The notes below the pieces were generated by a model that did no database searches, was not told the origin of the DNA, and worked only from the letters and a program-made list of their open reading frames with translations. Both the position numbers and the translations under genes were made by a program. A DNA stretch of 64,000 nt from Microglena sp. YARC (Eukaryota; Chlorophyta; Chlorophyceae; Chlamydomonadales; Chlamydomonadaceae), in contig CM039464.1 of NCBI GenBank assembly GCA_022414725.1, positions 30,563,761 through 30,627,760 of the forward strand. The letters are read 5' to 3'. Positions 10,309-21,085 of this stretch are shown here, one piece after another (within the stretch, counting starts at the first letter, position 1; each line of letters begins with the position of its first letter).

Positions 10309-10931
10309 CTGTAAAGAGAGTGTGAGTGGGTGTGGGTGTGGGTGTGGGGGGTTGGGTGTATGGACGTGGGTGTGGATGTGCGTGGGGGTGGGGATGGGTG
10401 TGTGGGTGTTGGTGTTGGTGTTGGGAATGGGGGAGGGGATGAGGTAGGTAATGTGTGTGTGTGTGCGTGTGGATGGGTTGTGTGGGGGGATGGGTGGTGG
10501 GGGGGGATGGGTTAGAGTCGGTGGAGTGAGAGGCTGCTGATAACACTTTCCTGTAAAGGGTGTGGGTGTGGGAGTGGGGTAGGGGTAGGGGATGGGTGTG
10601 GGTGTGGGTGTGGGGTAGGGGTGGGGATGGGTTGGGGGTGAGGATGGGAATGGGGGTAAGGGTGGGTGTAGCTCCACGTCGGTGGAATGAGAGGCTGCTG
10701 ATTACACTTTCATGTAAAGAGAGTGTGAGTGGGTGTGGGTGTGGGTGTGGGTGTGGGTGTGGGTGTGGGTGTGGGTGTGGGTGTGGGTGGAGTGGAGTGG
10801 GGTGTGGGTGTGGGTTTGGGTGTGGGTGTGGGGGTTTGGGTGTATGGATGTGGGTGTGGATGTGGATGTGCGGGTGGGTGGGGATGGGTGTGTGGGTGTG
10901 TGGGTGTTGGTGTTGGTGTTGGGGATGGTGT
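10309..10931 (-). repeat. G/T-rich intron array with repeated acceptor fragments (left)
   Basis: (GGGTGT)n and related G-rich sequence. It is interrupted at 10520-10556 and 10680-10714 by copies of the acceptor and first ~35 nt of exon 10098-10308 (GAGAGGCTGCTGATAACAC on the plus strand). The duplication breakpoint is at its right end. Confidence 0.88.
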
Positions 10932-11169
10932 TTCCGGCGTGTGGGGTGAACGCTTAACTCATCCCATAACCTTAAATGACAGCGGCTGCTAGTCTCGTAG
11001 AGTTAATGTAAATTACCTTCGTTAGCTCAAAGATTGATGCACAGATAAAAATAAGCGGTACACGCCAACGATACAGTCGGCTGGCGTGGTCACAGCCACT
11101 ACTCCCACTAGCTGGCTGATAGTCTCTGTCACTAACTGACTGGACAGGGCGGGCACGCTACCTTGCGTG

Positions 11170-12160
11170 CTACAAGATTATTGAATTCATGCACTCATAG
11201 TGCTGATCAATTCACTTTATTCAAGCACTCACAGTAATGTAATGTAATGTAATGTACAGTGCCGATCAATACAACTCATTCAAGCTCTTCCAGTGCTGAT
11301 CGATTCACTGTATTCATGCACCCATAGTGCTGATCAATTAACTTTATTCAAGCGCTCACAATGCCGAATAATTCAACTTATTCAAACACTTCTAGTGCCG
11401 ATCTATTCACATTATTCAAGCACTCGTAGTGCTGATTTACTCACTTTATTCAAGCACTCACAGCGTTGATCATTTCCATGTATTCAAGCGCTCACACAGT
11501 CACAGTGCTGATCAATTCACGCCGTTCAAGCACTCACAGTGCTGATCCATTCCATATATTAAAGCACTCACAGTTGTCAGAACTACTACAAACTACTACT
11601 TAAACTACTCAACCAAACTACTCAACTTTTACTACTGACAACAGTGCTGATCAATTCTCCTCATTCAAGCACTCGCAGTGCTGATCAATTCAACTCATTC
11701 AAGCACTCACAGTGCTGATGAATTCCATAGTGTATGGCGACAATGATGCAGCCTCCACCGCCACTCCCACTGAATCTCACCCTAACCCCCTCCACATCCA
11801 TCCACCTCCTTAGAGTCCCTAACGAAGCTCTTGGTGTATGGCGACAATGCCGCAGCCTCCACCGCCACTCCCACGCCGCCGTCCTTCTGTTCCTTTCCCG
11901 CGCCTCTCGGCATTCTCTTTCTGTCTTTTATTTCTCTTTCTTTCTTTCTTTCATTTCATAAATCCAAGCGCTTATAGTGCTGATCAATTCATCACTCAAG
12001 AACTCACAGTTTTGATCGATTCCATATATTCAAGCTGTCACAGTGCTGATCAATTCATATCATTCAAACAGTCACAGTGCTGATCGATTCAACTCGTTGA
12101 AGCACTAATAGTGCTGTTCAATTAAACTCAATCAAGCACTCAATGCTGATTACTTCATGC
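11170..12160 (+). repeat. Degenerate minisatellite, GTGCTGATCAATTCA family
   Basis: TCAAGCACTCACAGTGCTGA recurs more than 20 times with ~30-45 bp spacing. It is interrupted at 11740-11950 by a repeated GTATGGCGACAATG segment and at 11230 by (GTAAT)n. No coding signal. Confidence 0.88.
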
Positions 12161-12206
12161 ACTCTTGGAACCCGAAAACTCTTTTTTTTCTTTCTTTCTT
12201 AGTTGT

Positions 12207-12300
12207 GAAAGGACTTTCACCCCAGGAGGTGGGTCTCCCGACGCAAACCAGCGACATGGAGGATTCAGTTCGAATTGGTGGGTGCCCCTCCTACAGTATG
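12207..12300 (+). repeat. Dispersed ~95-bp repeat, family C
   Basis: Begins GTGAAAGGACTTTCACCCC and ends near CTCCTAC. Relatives lie at 40660-40740 (-), 44690-44790 (-), 44846-44935 (+) and 45395-45495 (-). The start contains a small hairpin (GAAAG/CTTTC). Nature unknown; a short non-autonomous element is likely. Confidence 0.75.
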
Positions 12301-12359
12301 CAATGACAGGGTAGGCTACTATTGCAAGCCTGGCAACACCTATGTCCACTAATGGTGCC

Positions 12360-12960
12360 CAACTACTTGCACCACGTCCTCACACCGTGTCCTCCTGACT
12401 TGCCCCACCTTACAGGCGTCTGACAACTTCTAACGGGGCTACACCCCCACAAGGTGCCCAACAGCAAATTATGGCTCCACCAATAATGGTGTCCAAAAGT
12501 TTTGAACAGTACTACAACATTCCAAGGTGTCAGGATGTAATTTCCACTAAACATGTCCAACTGCTCCCAATGTGACAACATCTTCACAAGGTGTTCTTCT
12601 AGCAAGCTCCATCTGACAGGCACCCATAGACTTCTAACAGGACTACACCTCTCCCAAGGTGTCCTACTCTAAATTCTTGCTCTTCCTCGTTAGGTGTCCA
12701 ACTGCTCCCAACATGACAACACCTTCACAAGGTGTCTTTCCGAGTAGACACGCATTAAAGGTGTCCATAGACTTACAACAGGACTACATGTCTCCAAGGT
12801 GTTGTACTGCTCTCAACATTATTACTTGTACAACTGATTCCAACAGGACGACCCCTTCACAGAGTGTCCTTGTAACCAGCTCCACCTTACAGGTGTCCAT
12901 AGACTTGTAACAGGATTAAACCTCTCCAAGGTGTCCTCACGCACAATCTGGATCCACCAT
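12360..12960 (+). repeat. Degenerate tandem repeat, CAAGGTGTCC family
   Basis: About four to five long units containing CTTCTAACAGGACTACACC, CAAGGTGTCC and CCAACTGCTCCCAACATGAC, with ~130-210 bp spacing. No gene. Confidence 0.8.
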
Positions 12961-13559
12961 AAAAAATGTCAGATATTAGATAGATGGGCTCTAGGCAGTG
13001 ACGTACATACATGCTCACACCCGCGATATCCCCACGTGCACCATCCTCTTGGTCTCACACAAAACCACCTATGCCCATAACACCCTCCTCAATCACCCAT
13101 GGGTTATGGAACCAGCCTCCCTGTCCCCAAACCCTTCACCCCCTCCCTAATCTGGACGAGGGGCAACTCACCCATGCCATGCATGAGACACATGGGAACC
13201 TACCAACTCGTTGCCATCTCAAATCCAGCTGGCCATGCCAATGCCAAAGCCAATGCCAATGCCAATGCAAGTACCTCCACAACCCACCCACCACATGGGA
13301 CCAGACCATGAGGGACATGGGGACACTTCAATCCTCCACCAGTCCCCCCCCCCCCCCCCCCCCCCCCACACACACACAACACACACACACACGCCCACCC
13401 ACGCCCACCCAAATGGGCCTCCCTACCACCCACTTGCCCAAGGCACTCAGCTCCCTCTTCAGGACATGGGCATAATAACCCACCCCCAGGCAGATAAACC
13501 CCACACCCATAACACCCCCCATGCTCCCATGCACACATGCCATCCTGCAAGCAACATGC
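12961..13559. other. Unassigned, possibly upstream part of a decayed LINE
   Basis: C-rich sequence with an AATGCC hexamer repeat near 13240-13270 and a poly(C) run at 13346-13367. It leads without a clear boundary into the RNase H fragment, but no reverse-transcriptase motif is readable. Confidence 0.4.
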
Positions 13560-14156
13560 CTCGCTCTTTACACGGATGGAAGTGCCACCATAGACAAACA
13601 CGGCATCTTGCACCTAGGGCCGGCGTCTACTCCTCCAGGGCCACTGCAAAGCTGCCCCCCACATAGAATCTGATGGACAGGCATCACCGACAGCTTATGC
13701 TCCTTGAAGCTTATTAACCTGCACATTTACCACCTAAGCAGGACCCAGGAGAACAAGCCCCGCGACTTCCTGCAGGACATCGTCATTCACATTTCCAAAG
13801 ACACAATGCTGTTGTTACGGTATACCACACGCATGCTCATGGTCCGATCTCACTCATCAGGTATCGCAGGGAATGATGCGGCAGACACTCTCACAAAATA
13901 CGCGGCGACTGGTAACAATATTATCGGACCAGTTAAAACGGGGGGTAAGGAGCTCCAACTTATCATTCAACAATAAGGATTCCTTGTCCACTACCTAGTC
14001 TGCATCCTAGGTGCCACTTGTACCATACCCATCACAACTATTACCAATCTCTCCACCTTAGGGATCAGTCACGTAGACAAACTCATATCTAAGTTGCACA
14101 GAGAATATATTGCCTCATGTACCAGCATTCTTGCCACACGTCGCAAGGAGGAGTCC
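13560..14156 (+). pseudogene. LINE fragment: RNase H domain, decayed
   Basis: YTDGS at 13568-13582 matches the first catalytic Asp motif of retroelement RNase H. After a frame break near 13610, a second frame carries LCSLKLINLHIYHL (the usual DS-x-helix region). At 13845-13890 comes VRSHSSGIAGNDAAD, the H-x-G-x-x-GN-x-x-AD motif. A third open stretch at ~14030-14156 reads KLHREYIASCTSILATRR before a stop. In LINE ORF2 proteins RNase H follows reverse transcriptase. Frameshifts and an in-frame TAG show it is dead. Confidence 0.8.
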
Positions 14157-14229
14157 CTACCGCCCTGAGGTGACACTTCCAATATCTGTCATGGTGACTT
14201 TTCCCAGCTGCGGCGTACAAGAGGGTCCC

Positions 14230-14815
14230 TTAACACCACGCCCTCGTCTCAGGCGTTATCTTTTTTTCCAGTTGAGGGACAGATCGCTTCACTCCTATGA
14301 CACATTTCATAAATCCAGCATACCTCATGTGAATATCTGTAGATGCTACTTTGTCTCTGCTGGTAGCACCAAGCAGATGTTGGATGAGACCAGTGCTCCC
14401 GATTTGAGAGCCATACATTCCAGCAGATAGGGCAAAGGACTGGAGCAGCCAAAGCATGCCGTGTGGTCTATCCTTAACTGCATATTCTTTCACCAATGTC
14501 TGTGACATGCTTGATCCTGGCCAAAAAAGGTCGAGCTGTGTATTCAGAAGCATGTTTTCATGCATCCCTTCTCATGGAATACCACACCGAGGTACTTGAA
14601 CTCAGAAACCCTCTTCAGACTTCGATTGTAAAGACGAAAGTCATAAGAGAGTTCATCATAGAGGTTAGGGTTTAAAAACATAACTTGTGATTAGTTCACG
14701 TTAACTTTGAGGCCCTTGATTGTCTTTTAGCATACACGGCCAATTTATACAGCATCTTTTGGAGATCCTTCACAAGCGTGTCACCAATGTGGGTGACACG
14801 CTTGATCCGAAAATA
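14230..14815 (-). pseudogene. LINE fragment: reverse-transcriptase C-terminal region, decayed
   Basis: Reading on the minus strand: GDTLVKDLQKMLYKLAVYAK, GLKVNVN then an in-frame stop and SQVM, EFKYLGVVFHEKG, and after a frame break SFALSAGMYGSQIGS and FMKCVIGVKRSVPQ. This is the typical order downstream of the RT catalytic core in non-LTR elements. The stop and frame breaks mark it as a fossil. Its truncated 5' end lies against the START gene's last exon. It may be the same family as the 3' end at 47440-48414. Confidence 0.75.
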
Positions 14816-14995
14816 CCATACCATACCATAACACACCAACCACTGCAACAGTGGCCAGCCTCTTGACGCTCGTGGCTTGGGATCCCCAGCCCTCGGCTAG
14901 AGCCTCGTCCGTGGCAGTATGGCAAGGAGGAGCACTGCTTCTGCGGGGAATCCGCGGGACAGGAGAAGCCTCACCCTGTGTGTGTGTGTGTATGT

Positions 14996-15060
<65 letters not shown>

Positions 15061-17345
15061 CGGATCAGGCCCTTGCAAGGAGGAGCACTGCTTCTGCGGG
15101 GAATCCGCGGGACAGGAGAAGCCTCACCCTGTGGGTGGGTGTGGGTGGGTGGGTGGCAAGCGGATCAGGCCCTTGCAAGGAGAAGCACTGCTTCTGCGGG
15201 GAATCCGCGGGACAGGAGAAGCCTCACCCTGTGGGTGGGTGTGGTGTGGGTGGGTGGGTGGGTGGCAGCGGATCAAGCCCTTGCAAGGAGGAGCACTGCT
15301 TCTGCGGGGAATCCGCAGGACAGGAGAGGCCTCAACCTGTGGGTGTGTGCGTGTGTGTGTGGGGTGGGTGGGTGGGTGGGTGGGTGGGGCAGCGGATCAG
15401 GCCCTCCCAAGGAGGAGCACTGGCTTAGTTAGCTAGTCCGCCCATGTATATGGTCGGTACTAGCTTACCCATAGACATAGGCGGCGGGAATCCGCGAGAT
15501 AGGAGAAGCCTCCTGCCAAAGGGCGAATGGTAGTGCAGGAAGGTGGGAGGTGTGGGGGTACCAACAAAATAGAACACATCCAGTGGGTAGACCAAGCTAG
15601 TTCTTGGTGTTAATTGTTAGCTAATGTACGTTGTGAGAATGGTCTCCAACATACAGGTTTGTTTTTTTGAGTTGAATTATAGACTCCGCCCATAATAAAT
15701 TTCAGACGTCTTGTAGAATTAACTAAAACTTTATTTGAGGTACCATTTGTATGACATTTCAAAAATTATAGGAGTCCTAGGATGTGTGCAGCTTGGCCCT
15801 CCTTAAAGTAAGGGTACGGGCAAGTCCATCCAAGCACCAAAAACGAAAAAAACAAATCAAGGTGAGCTGGATGGTGGGTGGGTAAATGGGAAGAAGGGTT
15901 GGTGGTAGTTTTGGTAGGTGGGTGACTGTGTGGGAGGCTCACCTGCAGGGCAGAGGCATAGCCGTAGGCCTTGGCATCAATAGCGTGAGGCTTGCAGCGC
16001 TCCCGGCGAGCACAGACGAAGGGAGGCACATGCTGTGCCATCTTCTGGACGAAAGCCCAGATGCGAGCCTTGGCGGCAAATCGGACCAGGCTCTGCAATA
16101 CAAATGAATGTGAGGGTAAGTTTTGGCATCTATCAAGAACAGCCTTTCGTCACACCCAGGCACTGCTTGATGCCCAGGTTTGTAAGGTGTGCAGCAGGTG
16201 GGAAGATATATAGGTAGGCATGGGCAAGGATGTCTGTATGTCTGTATGTTACAGTCCAGGGGTAGGCCAGATAGGCTAAAGGGTCTTGCCCAACCGTAGT
16301 AGGAAGGGCTTAAAGAAAAAACACTGATGAACTGAACCCCAAACAATGCGTTTTACGGACGGGGGCCCTGAATTCGTGCAATAGTGATCATTGTCAAGGA
16401 ACTAGAAAAAAACGTTATGGGCGTTCATCACAGAAAAAGGACCATCTCACCTCGGGATCTTGAAATCCTCTAGATGCAGGAGAGTAGTCTCACAGGCAGG
16501 CTTGCCTCTTCCCAAGGACAGGGGACATTGCGGCATCGCCACATGCTATAAAAGATGTCCATGGACACCATCTTGGGTTCCTCTTCACCAGGGGTGCTCC
16601 ACAGCCTTGGTAATACCACACAGGGATCCGTCAGACTCCCTGAACAAGCGACGAGCGATGACATACTCTCGGAGGGAGACAAGGCTCACAGGGAACTTGC
16701 GGATCCAACGCACACACTATCTCGCGGGCGTTGAAAGTTTCCGCTCTCAATGATCTCGTGCTCAGAGATCAAGGTGTCCTGCGGATGGTATTGAACAAAT
16801 AAATATATCTTTACACAGTACGCCTTATTACGAGGCGTGAGGTTGAGGGGGCCAGCCCGTTTGCTTGCACTGGGGCCAACCACCAATGATTTTATTTAAG
16901 GTGATGCCAGATGGTCATCAGCTGGTGGTGTAACCAAGATATCAGCCTGGAATATCCTTAGGCATATCCTCCTGAGCTGAGGTCCCAAATACCATCCCAA
17001 GGAAGACTTAAGTAGACATTAGCGAAGCATAAATAACGATACTGTCAACCCATGTTGAACACACGTGAAGCATGTCTTAACCAACCAGACTTCCCTTATC
17101 AACCTGAGGTCATTGGCCCATGTCGCGGGTTCTTGAGCAGGCAGCGTGACCTCAAGATCTGTAGATACCAAAACGTAGGCATAATCGGCACCTCCCGTGT
17201 AATAGTGGAATCTCTGCTACATTGAGGGCGGTCAAGAACTTACCCACTGAAGGCGTGTTTCGTCAATCAGAAGAAGAAAGTCAGAAAATTCTTCAGCAGT
17301 GGAGTCAGCGCTGATAGTCACACTCTTGTACTCGGTCAGGTCGTT
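14781..17345 (-). CDS. START-domain (lipid-binding) protein, C-terminal exons, apparent frameshifts
   Basis: Exons on the minus strand are 17244-17345, 16451-16778 and 15943-16092, with 14781-14940 likely. The first reads AEEFSDFLLLIDETRLQW and joins in phase to DTLISEHEIIESGNF. Then follow WIRKFPVSLVSLREYVIARR, ESDGSLCGITKAVEHP, MDIFYSMWRCRNVPC, CETTLLHLEDFKIP and SLVRFAAKARIWAFVQKM: the order and motifs of a START lipid-binding domain through its C-terminal helix. Donors and acceptors are canonical. Exon 16451-16778 needs about four 1-base shifts to read through, at least two in C runs (HPCCCC, ATCCC). It is either a young pseudogene or carries consensus errors. The last exon would end in a hydrophobic segment (VKRLATVAVVGVLWYG), with its stop supplied by the adjoining LINE fragment. 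The N-terminal part of START is not found upstream. Confidence 0.75.
14941..15430 (-). repeat. Decoy-acceptor minisatellite plus G48 tract at the START gene's last exon
   Basis: About four units of ~105-150 bp. Each contains, on the minus strand, GGATTCCCCGCAG|AAGCAG and a short exon-like piece ending in (ACCC)n. Junctions lie near 15093, 15193, 15302 and, in decayed form, 15425. The presumed real acceptor is 14941. Unit spacers are G/T-rich and include an uninterrupted G run at 15010-15057. A further relative lies near 15485. Confidence 0.8.
16222..16375 (+). mobile_element. Dispersed repeat family A (CATA-tailed), one copy
   Basis: Begins in GTATGTCTGTATGTTACAGT, then CCAGGGGTAGGCC, GCCCAACCGT..AGGAAGGGCTT, CTGAACCCCAAACAATG and ACGGGGGCCCTGA. 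The same series recurs at 37882-38036 (+), 42450-42800 (-), 46855-46950 (-), 48836-48893 (-) and 57830-57998 (-). The tetranucleotide tail on one side suggests a retroposed element (SINE or LINE 3' end); no coding sequence. Confidence 0.75.
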
Positions 17346-18900
17346 CTGCAAAACAAAAGGGGTCAGGTTGTTCAAGAGGTGCATGAACGTTCCCGCAGGG
17401 AAGACTGATGCATTATTAGTCCATTGATAGAATCAATTACCATACGCGCCTTGAGTTTTGGCAAACGGTTTGGCAAACGACGACCCTTTGCCAAACCGGA
17501 TTAGGGTTCCAGCTTGAGACCTACCACACCAGGTGGTTAGCCTTTGCCAAGTTACGGTAACCATGGTACTCTCTCTCCTAAGCCCTGTCAAATTAAATGT
17601 CCCTGATTTGAATTGCTACAGTGGTTTTTATTTTCAGCAACCTTAGGCAGACTACTTCGTAAACATGCACTTGACCTTGAACTTGGTTACATGGCTCCAG
17701 CCAGCAATTTGGCTGGCTGGAGCCATGTACCAGTCTGGCTACTAAGCCCTAGCAAGTTTAATGCTCCTGATTTGAATTGTTACATGGTTTTACAGCAAGC
17801 TTGGGCAGACTACTTGGTGAACATGTACAAATGAAATGTAATAATAACATTAGACCTTTGCCAACTGGATTTCAAGTCTGAGCTTGAGACAGTCAAAGCC
17901 ATAGACCCTTTGCCAAGTTAGTCTTGCCATGCTTTTCCGAGACCCACTTTTAGGGGGGAAATGACATTTTACAATACTTCATCTTGCCAATACTTGAGGC
18001 GCATACGGTAGTTACTACACTCATAGAGAAATTTCAGGTATGCTTCATATACGTTCGGACGCTAACATTTAACGTTCCAAACTTCTAATTTGACAGGAGC
18101 AGCCATCATATCGAGACATATTGTATATTGTGTGACGAAAAAACTGTCAACGCGTCACCAGGTACGACAATAGGAAATATTTAGGCTCCACATAGGGCTT
18201 TACTTACACCTCTTGGGACTACCCCCTGCGCCTGCCGCTCAAAATGCAGCGCTTGACAAGCTTTCCAATATTCTCATGGCTCAGCCCCTCGACAGATCCT
18301 CTGAGGGACGTTTGCGCCCTCTAGTAGCTTCAAATCAAATAAGAAAGCACTATGTGGGGCTTCTTTACACGTCTAGAAGCTGGGCAGATCACCCCTTCCA
18401 ACAAACATATTTAACCGGGTTGAGGCTATCGCTCACAACCCCTCGACCACCCCGGCAACAACGAGCAGCAAGTATTAACTGATATCCGGGTGATTGCCTA
18501 TCATCATCAGATGCACCCTCCGAAGAATAGAAGAGGGGATTGATCCGGATTTTGAGCGAGGAGGACGGTCAAAACTGCCCTTGCATGCTTGGTTCTTCTA
18601 CCCTAGCTAGCTGATCAATACACAGCACTGTCTGATCTTGTTCATTAAAATGCCTTAGTTGCGTTACTAGAACTCAGGTTAACTGAGCTAGAGATTTAGG
18701 GATGATTAAATTAGTTTATGTTTAGCGATTGCATGCATTACCACTGTAATTTCGAAGAACATGCATCCGATAGGTGCTATGGGCTGAGCAATATAATTGG
18801 TGTGGCTTCAATGCAGAGTACTCTCACCCTACTTGCAAATTCTGAAACCATATACCCTAATGACTATGCTACCGGCATTTTATATTTATGTTCATTATGA
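17346..18900. other. Unassigned; possibly upstream introns of the START gene
   Basis: Low-repeat sequence. It includes a 17-bp hairpin at 17689-17705/17712-17728 (ACATGGCTCCAGCCAGC) and a repeated CCTTTGCCAA phrase at 17450-17920. Open frames at 18213-18482 and 18718-18900 have no recognised motif. Confidence 0.45.
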
Positions 18901-19640
18901 TTTGGGGTCGCCTATGTTTATATAATATTACTGAATAATATAATTAAACATATTAAAGTAATATATATAGTCGGACAAGCCGTCTCGCCAGAATTTTGAT
19001 TTTATTTTGAAAACTATTTTTTTTGACAGTGTAATAATATTGGTTAATATTTGTTTTTCAAACACTAATATCGGATGCCGTTCTCTAATTATGGTACGTG
19101 GTCTACGGTTACCAGCTTTCAGGCTGTTCACCTTGGACAGACTGAGTAAATACAGTTTGGGAAAGTACGCGCACTACCTACTACACCAGCTCCTCAGTTC
19201 GTACTGGTGCAACAATGTTATCACACGGCTGTTGTATTTTTGTGCTATTTAGAATAAGCCATGAACAGTGTAGCATGTTGACTTACAAACATTCAGTTGC
19301 ATCTCCACCAGACCGTTGCTTCATTTGTGTTGGATGGTTAATGGGGTAAGGCATAGGAAATCAAGCAGAATAGGAATAACGCACACGTAATGGATTCGGA
19401 AATGACGGCAATTTGTACACCATATCATTGTGGTTTTCAAATACTTGTGGGGACGATGGCGACACGGGACCGGGGGGGGGGGGGGGGTGGGCTTAATTTA
19501 GCCATCTGTCCACTGCTGCTTAAAGCATTCCAATCTGATAAGATACACATGAGATATAGTAAAACAATGAGAGTTGATATACCGTAGACGACATTACATA
19601 AACCAGGCTAATTTCGGGTAGCAATTCCTACAATTGGCGC
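18901..19640. other. Unassigned AT-rich stretch
   Basis: AT-rich, with TATATAATATTACTGAATA at 18920-18940 resembling 21150-21170. A G run lies at 19472-19487. No gene seen. Confidence 0.45.
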
Positions 19641-20660
19641 TGGGAGGAAGATGTTTAGATATTCACAAGTTTTGGATCAATGTGGACGCGAGGTATTTGA
19701 TCGAGGTCACGCTGAAGCAGGATGTTTTGGATACGTCACAGTCCGATTGATTGTGACCAATTGTCGATCAATGGGCACGCTGAAGCAGGATGTTAGGATA
19801 TGTTCAAAGTCAAATCGATGTCAAGAGGTTATCCATCAAGGGCAAGCTGAAGCAGGATGTTATTAGGACATGTCACAGTTTTGATCGATGTGAGAGTAAT
19901 CGATCATTGAGGTCACGGTTGAATCAGGATGTTTGGAAATCACAGTTCGATCGGGATCGTGTTAATAAGTTATAGTGATCAATCTGGCGCTGAAAAGGAT
20001 GTTTGGTATGTCCAATTCGATCGATGTACGAGTTATCGATCAAGGCACGCTGAAGGAGGATGTTGTTATCTCAGTTGATCGATGTACAGGTTATCGATCA
20101 CATCACTATTTCTATGCTGCACATCCTTTGTAATATCGGATCATCTCTCTCACTTCTGTTTGGCTTTGTTTTTCCACAGTTTGATGCCATGTAAGTTATT
20201 ACGATCAAGGCATCTGAAGCATCTATACAATGTTTGGAACCCATCCGTGTCTTTTCGATCATGTGACGAGTTATCGAAAATATGCATCTGAAATGCAGGA
20301 TGTTAATCTATAGGTTGTGTCCTCGAATTTCCATGTGACGGAGTGATCGATCAAGGGCACGCTGAAGGCAGGATGTTTGGTTATGTCTTCCCGCGTTCGA
20401 TCCCCTATAAACGAGTCCACGTATCGATCCGACAGGCCCACGCGGACCTAATATCATTATTTTTTGGAAATAATGTCAGTTCGGTATCGATGTGACAAGT
20501 TAAAGCAGGGCGCTGAAGAAGTAAGTTTGATATGTCATAGGAATTCGTCGATCGATGTTACGTACTTATCGATCAATGGACGCTGAAGCAGGATATATTA
20601 GATATGCACATGTTCCATCGATGGTTTTACTCGTTATCGATCGTGGACTTCTGGGATACT
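19641..20660 (+). repeat. Degenerate ~75-bp tandem array (GCTGAAGCAGGATGTT)
   Basis: About a dozen strongly diverged units built on CGATCAAGGGCACGCTGAAG, CAGGATGTT and a GTTATCGATCA segment. The divergence suggests an old array. Confidence 0.8.
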
Positions 20661-20859
20661 TTCGGCATAGCTGTATTTACTCTACTGTCCCTTTCCCCTG
20701 ATCATGTGTCCTACCCTGTCCGACAGGTCATCGTCTTTCATGCTTGTTCCACTGCTGATGAAGGTCTGATGGAAGTTTGATATCATCAAGGGCCGGGAAG
20801 AGGTGGGGGTGGATAGCAGTCTGCACAGTTACTTCTTAGCTGTAGTAGGGTTAGTTTGG

Positions 20860-21085
20860 TTCCATGCGTAGTTGCTGACTGCGTTTTCTGAAGAAGTAAT
20901 GATAACGCCTAGTTAGCGTTGTTAAGGGAACCATCGTACGTGGCGGGTAGAGAGCGGTCTTCTACTCACTGACAAGCTACGATCACGATGATGACGAACC
21001 TGCATGTCAGAGCAACCGAACTAGGGGGAGTTGAACCCCGACTCTTCATCTCAAGCAATCTTGGTCTACCACTAGACCATTGTAT
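20860..21085 (-). mobile_element. tRNA-related SINE candidate
   Basis: On the minus strand an A-box-like TGGTCTAGTGG (21069-21079) lies ~32 nt before a B-box-like GGTTCAACTCC (21027-21037). GGTC-TAGTGGTA-GACC makes a perfect D-arm, and the T-arm pairs over four bases. No paired acceptor stem is present, so this is not an intact tRNA. The downstream part (AATGATAACGCC..TTAAGGGA) is shared with 6080-6150 and 49510-49575, as expected for a dispersed SINE family. Confidence 0.6.

Larger units (their letters stand above)
5556..10931. repeat. Segmental duplication, left copy (~5.4 kb)
   Basis: This block matches 48982-54166 nearly base for base, with small indels in homopolymers and tandem repeats. 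Identity starts abruptly at TTTATAATCCGCATAG, next to an 11-bp hairpin (5564-5574 with 5586-5596). It stops abruptly inside a G/T-rich intron repeat at about 10931. Contents in order: SINE-like fragments, poly(G)/GT tracts, a hAT-type MITE, a tandem terminal-exon array and two TPR-gene exons. The left copy lacks all upstream exons. Confidence 0.95.
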
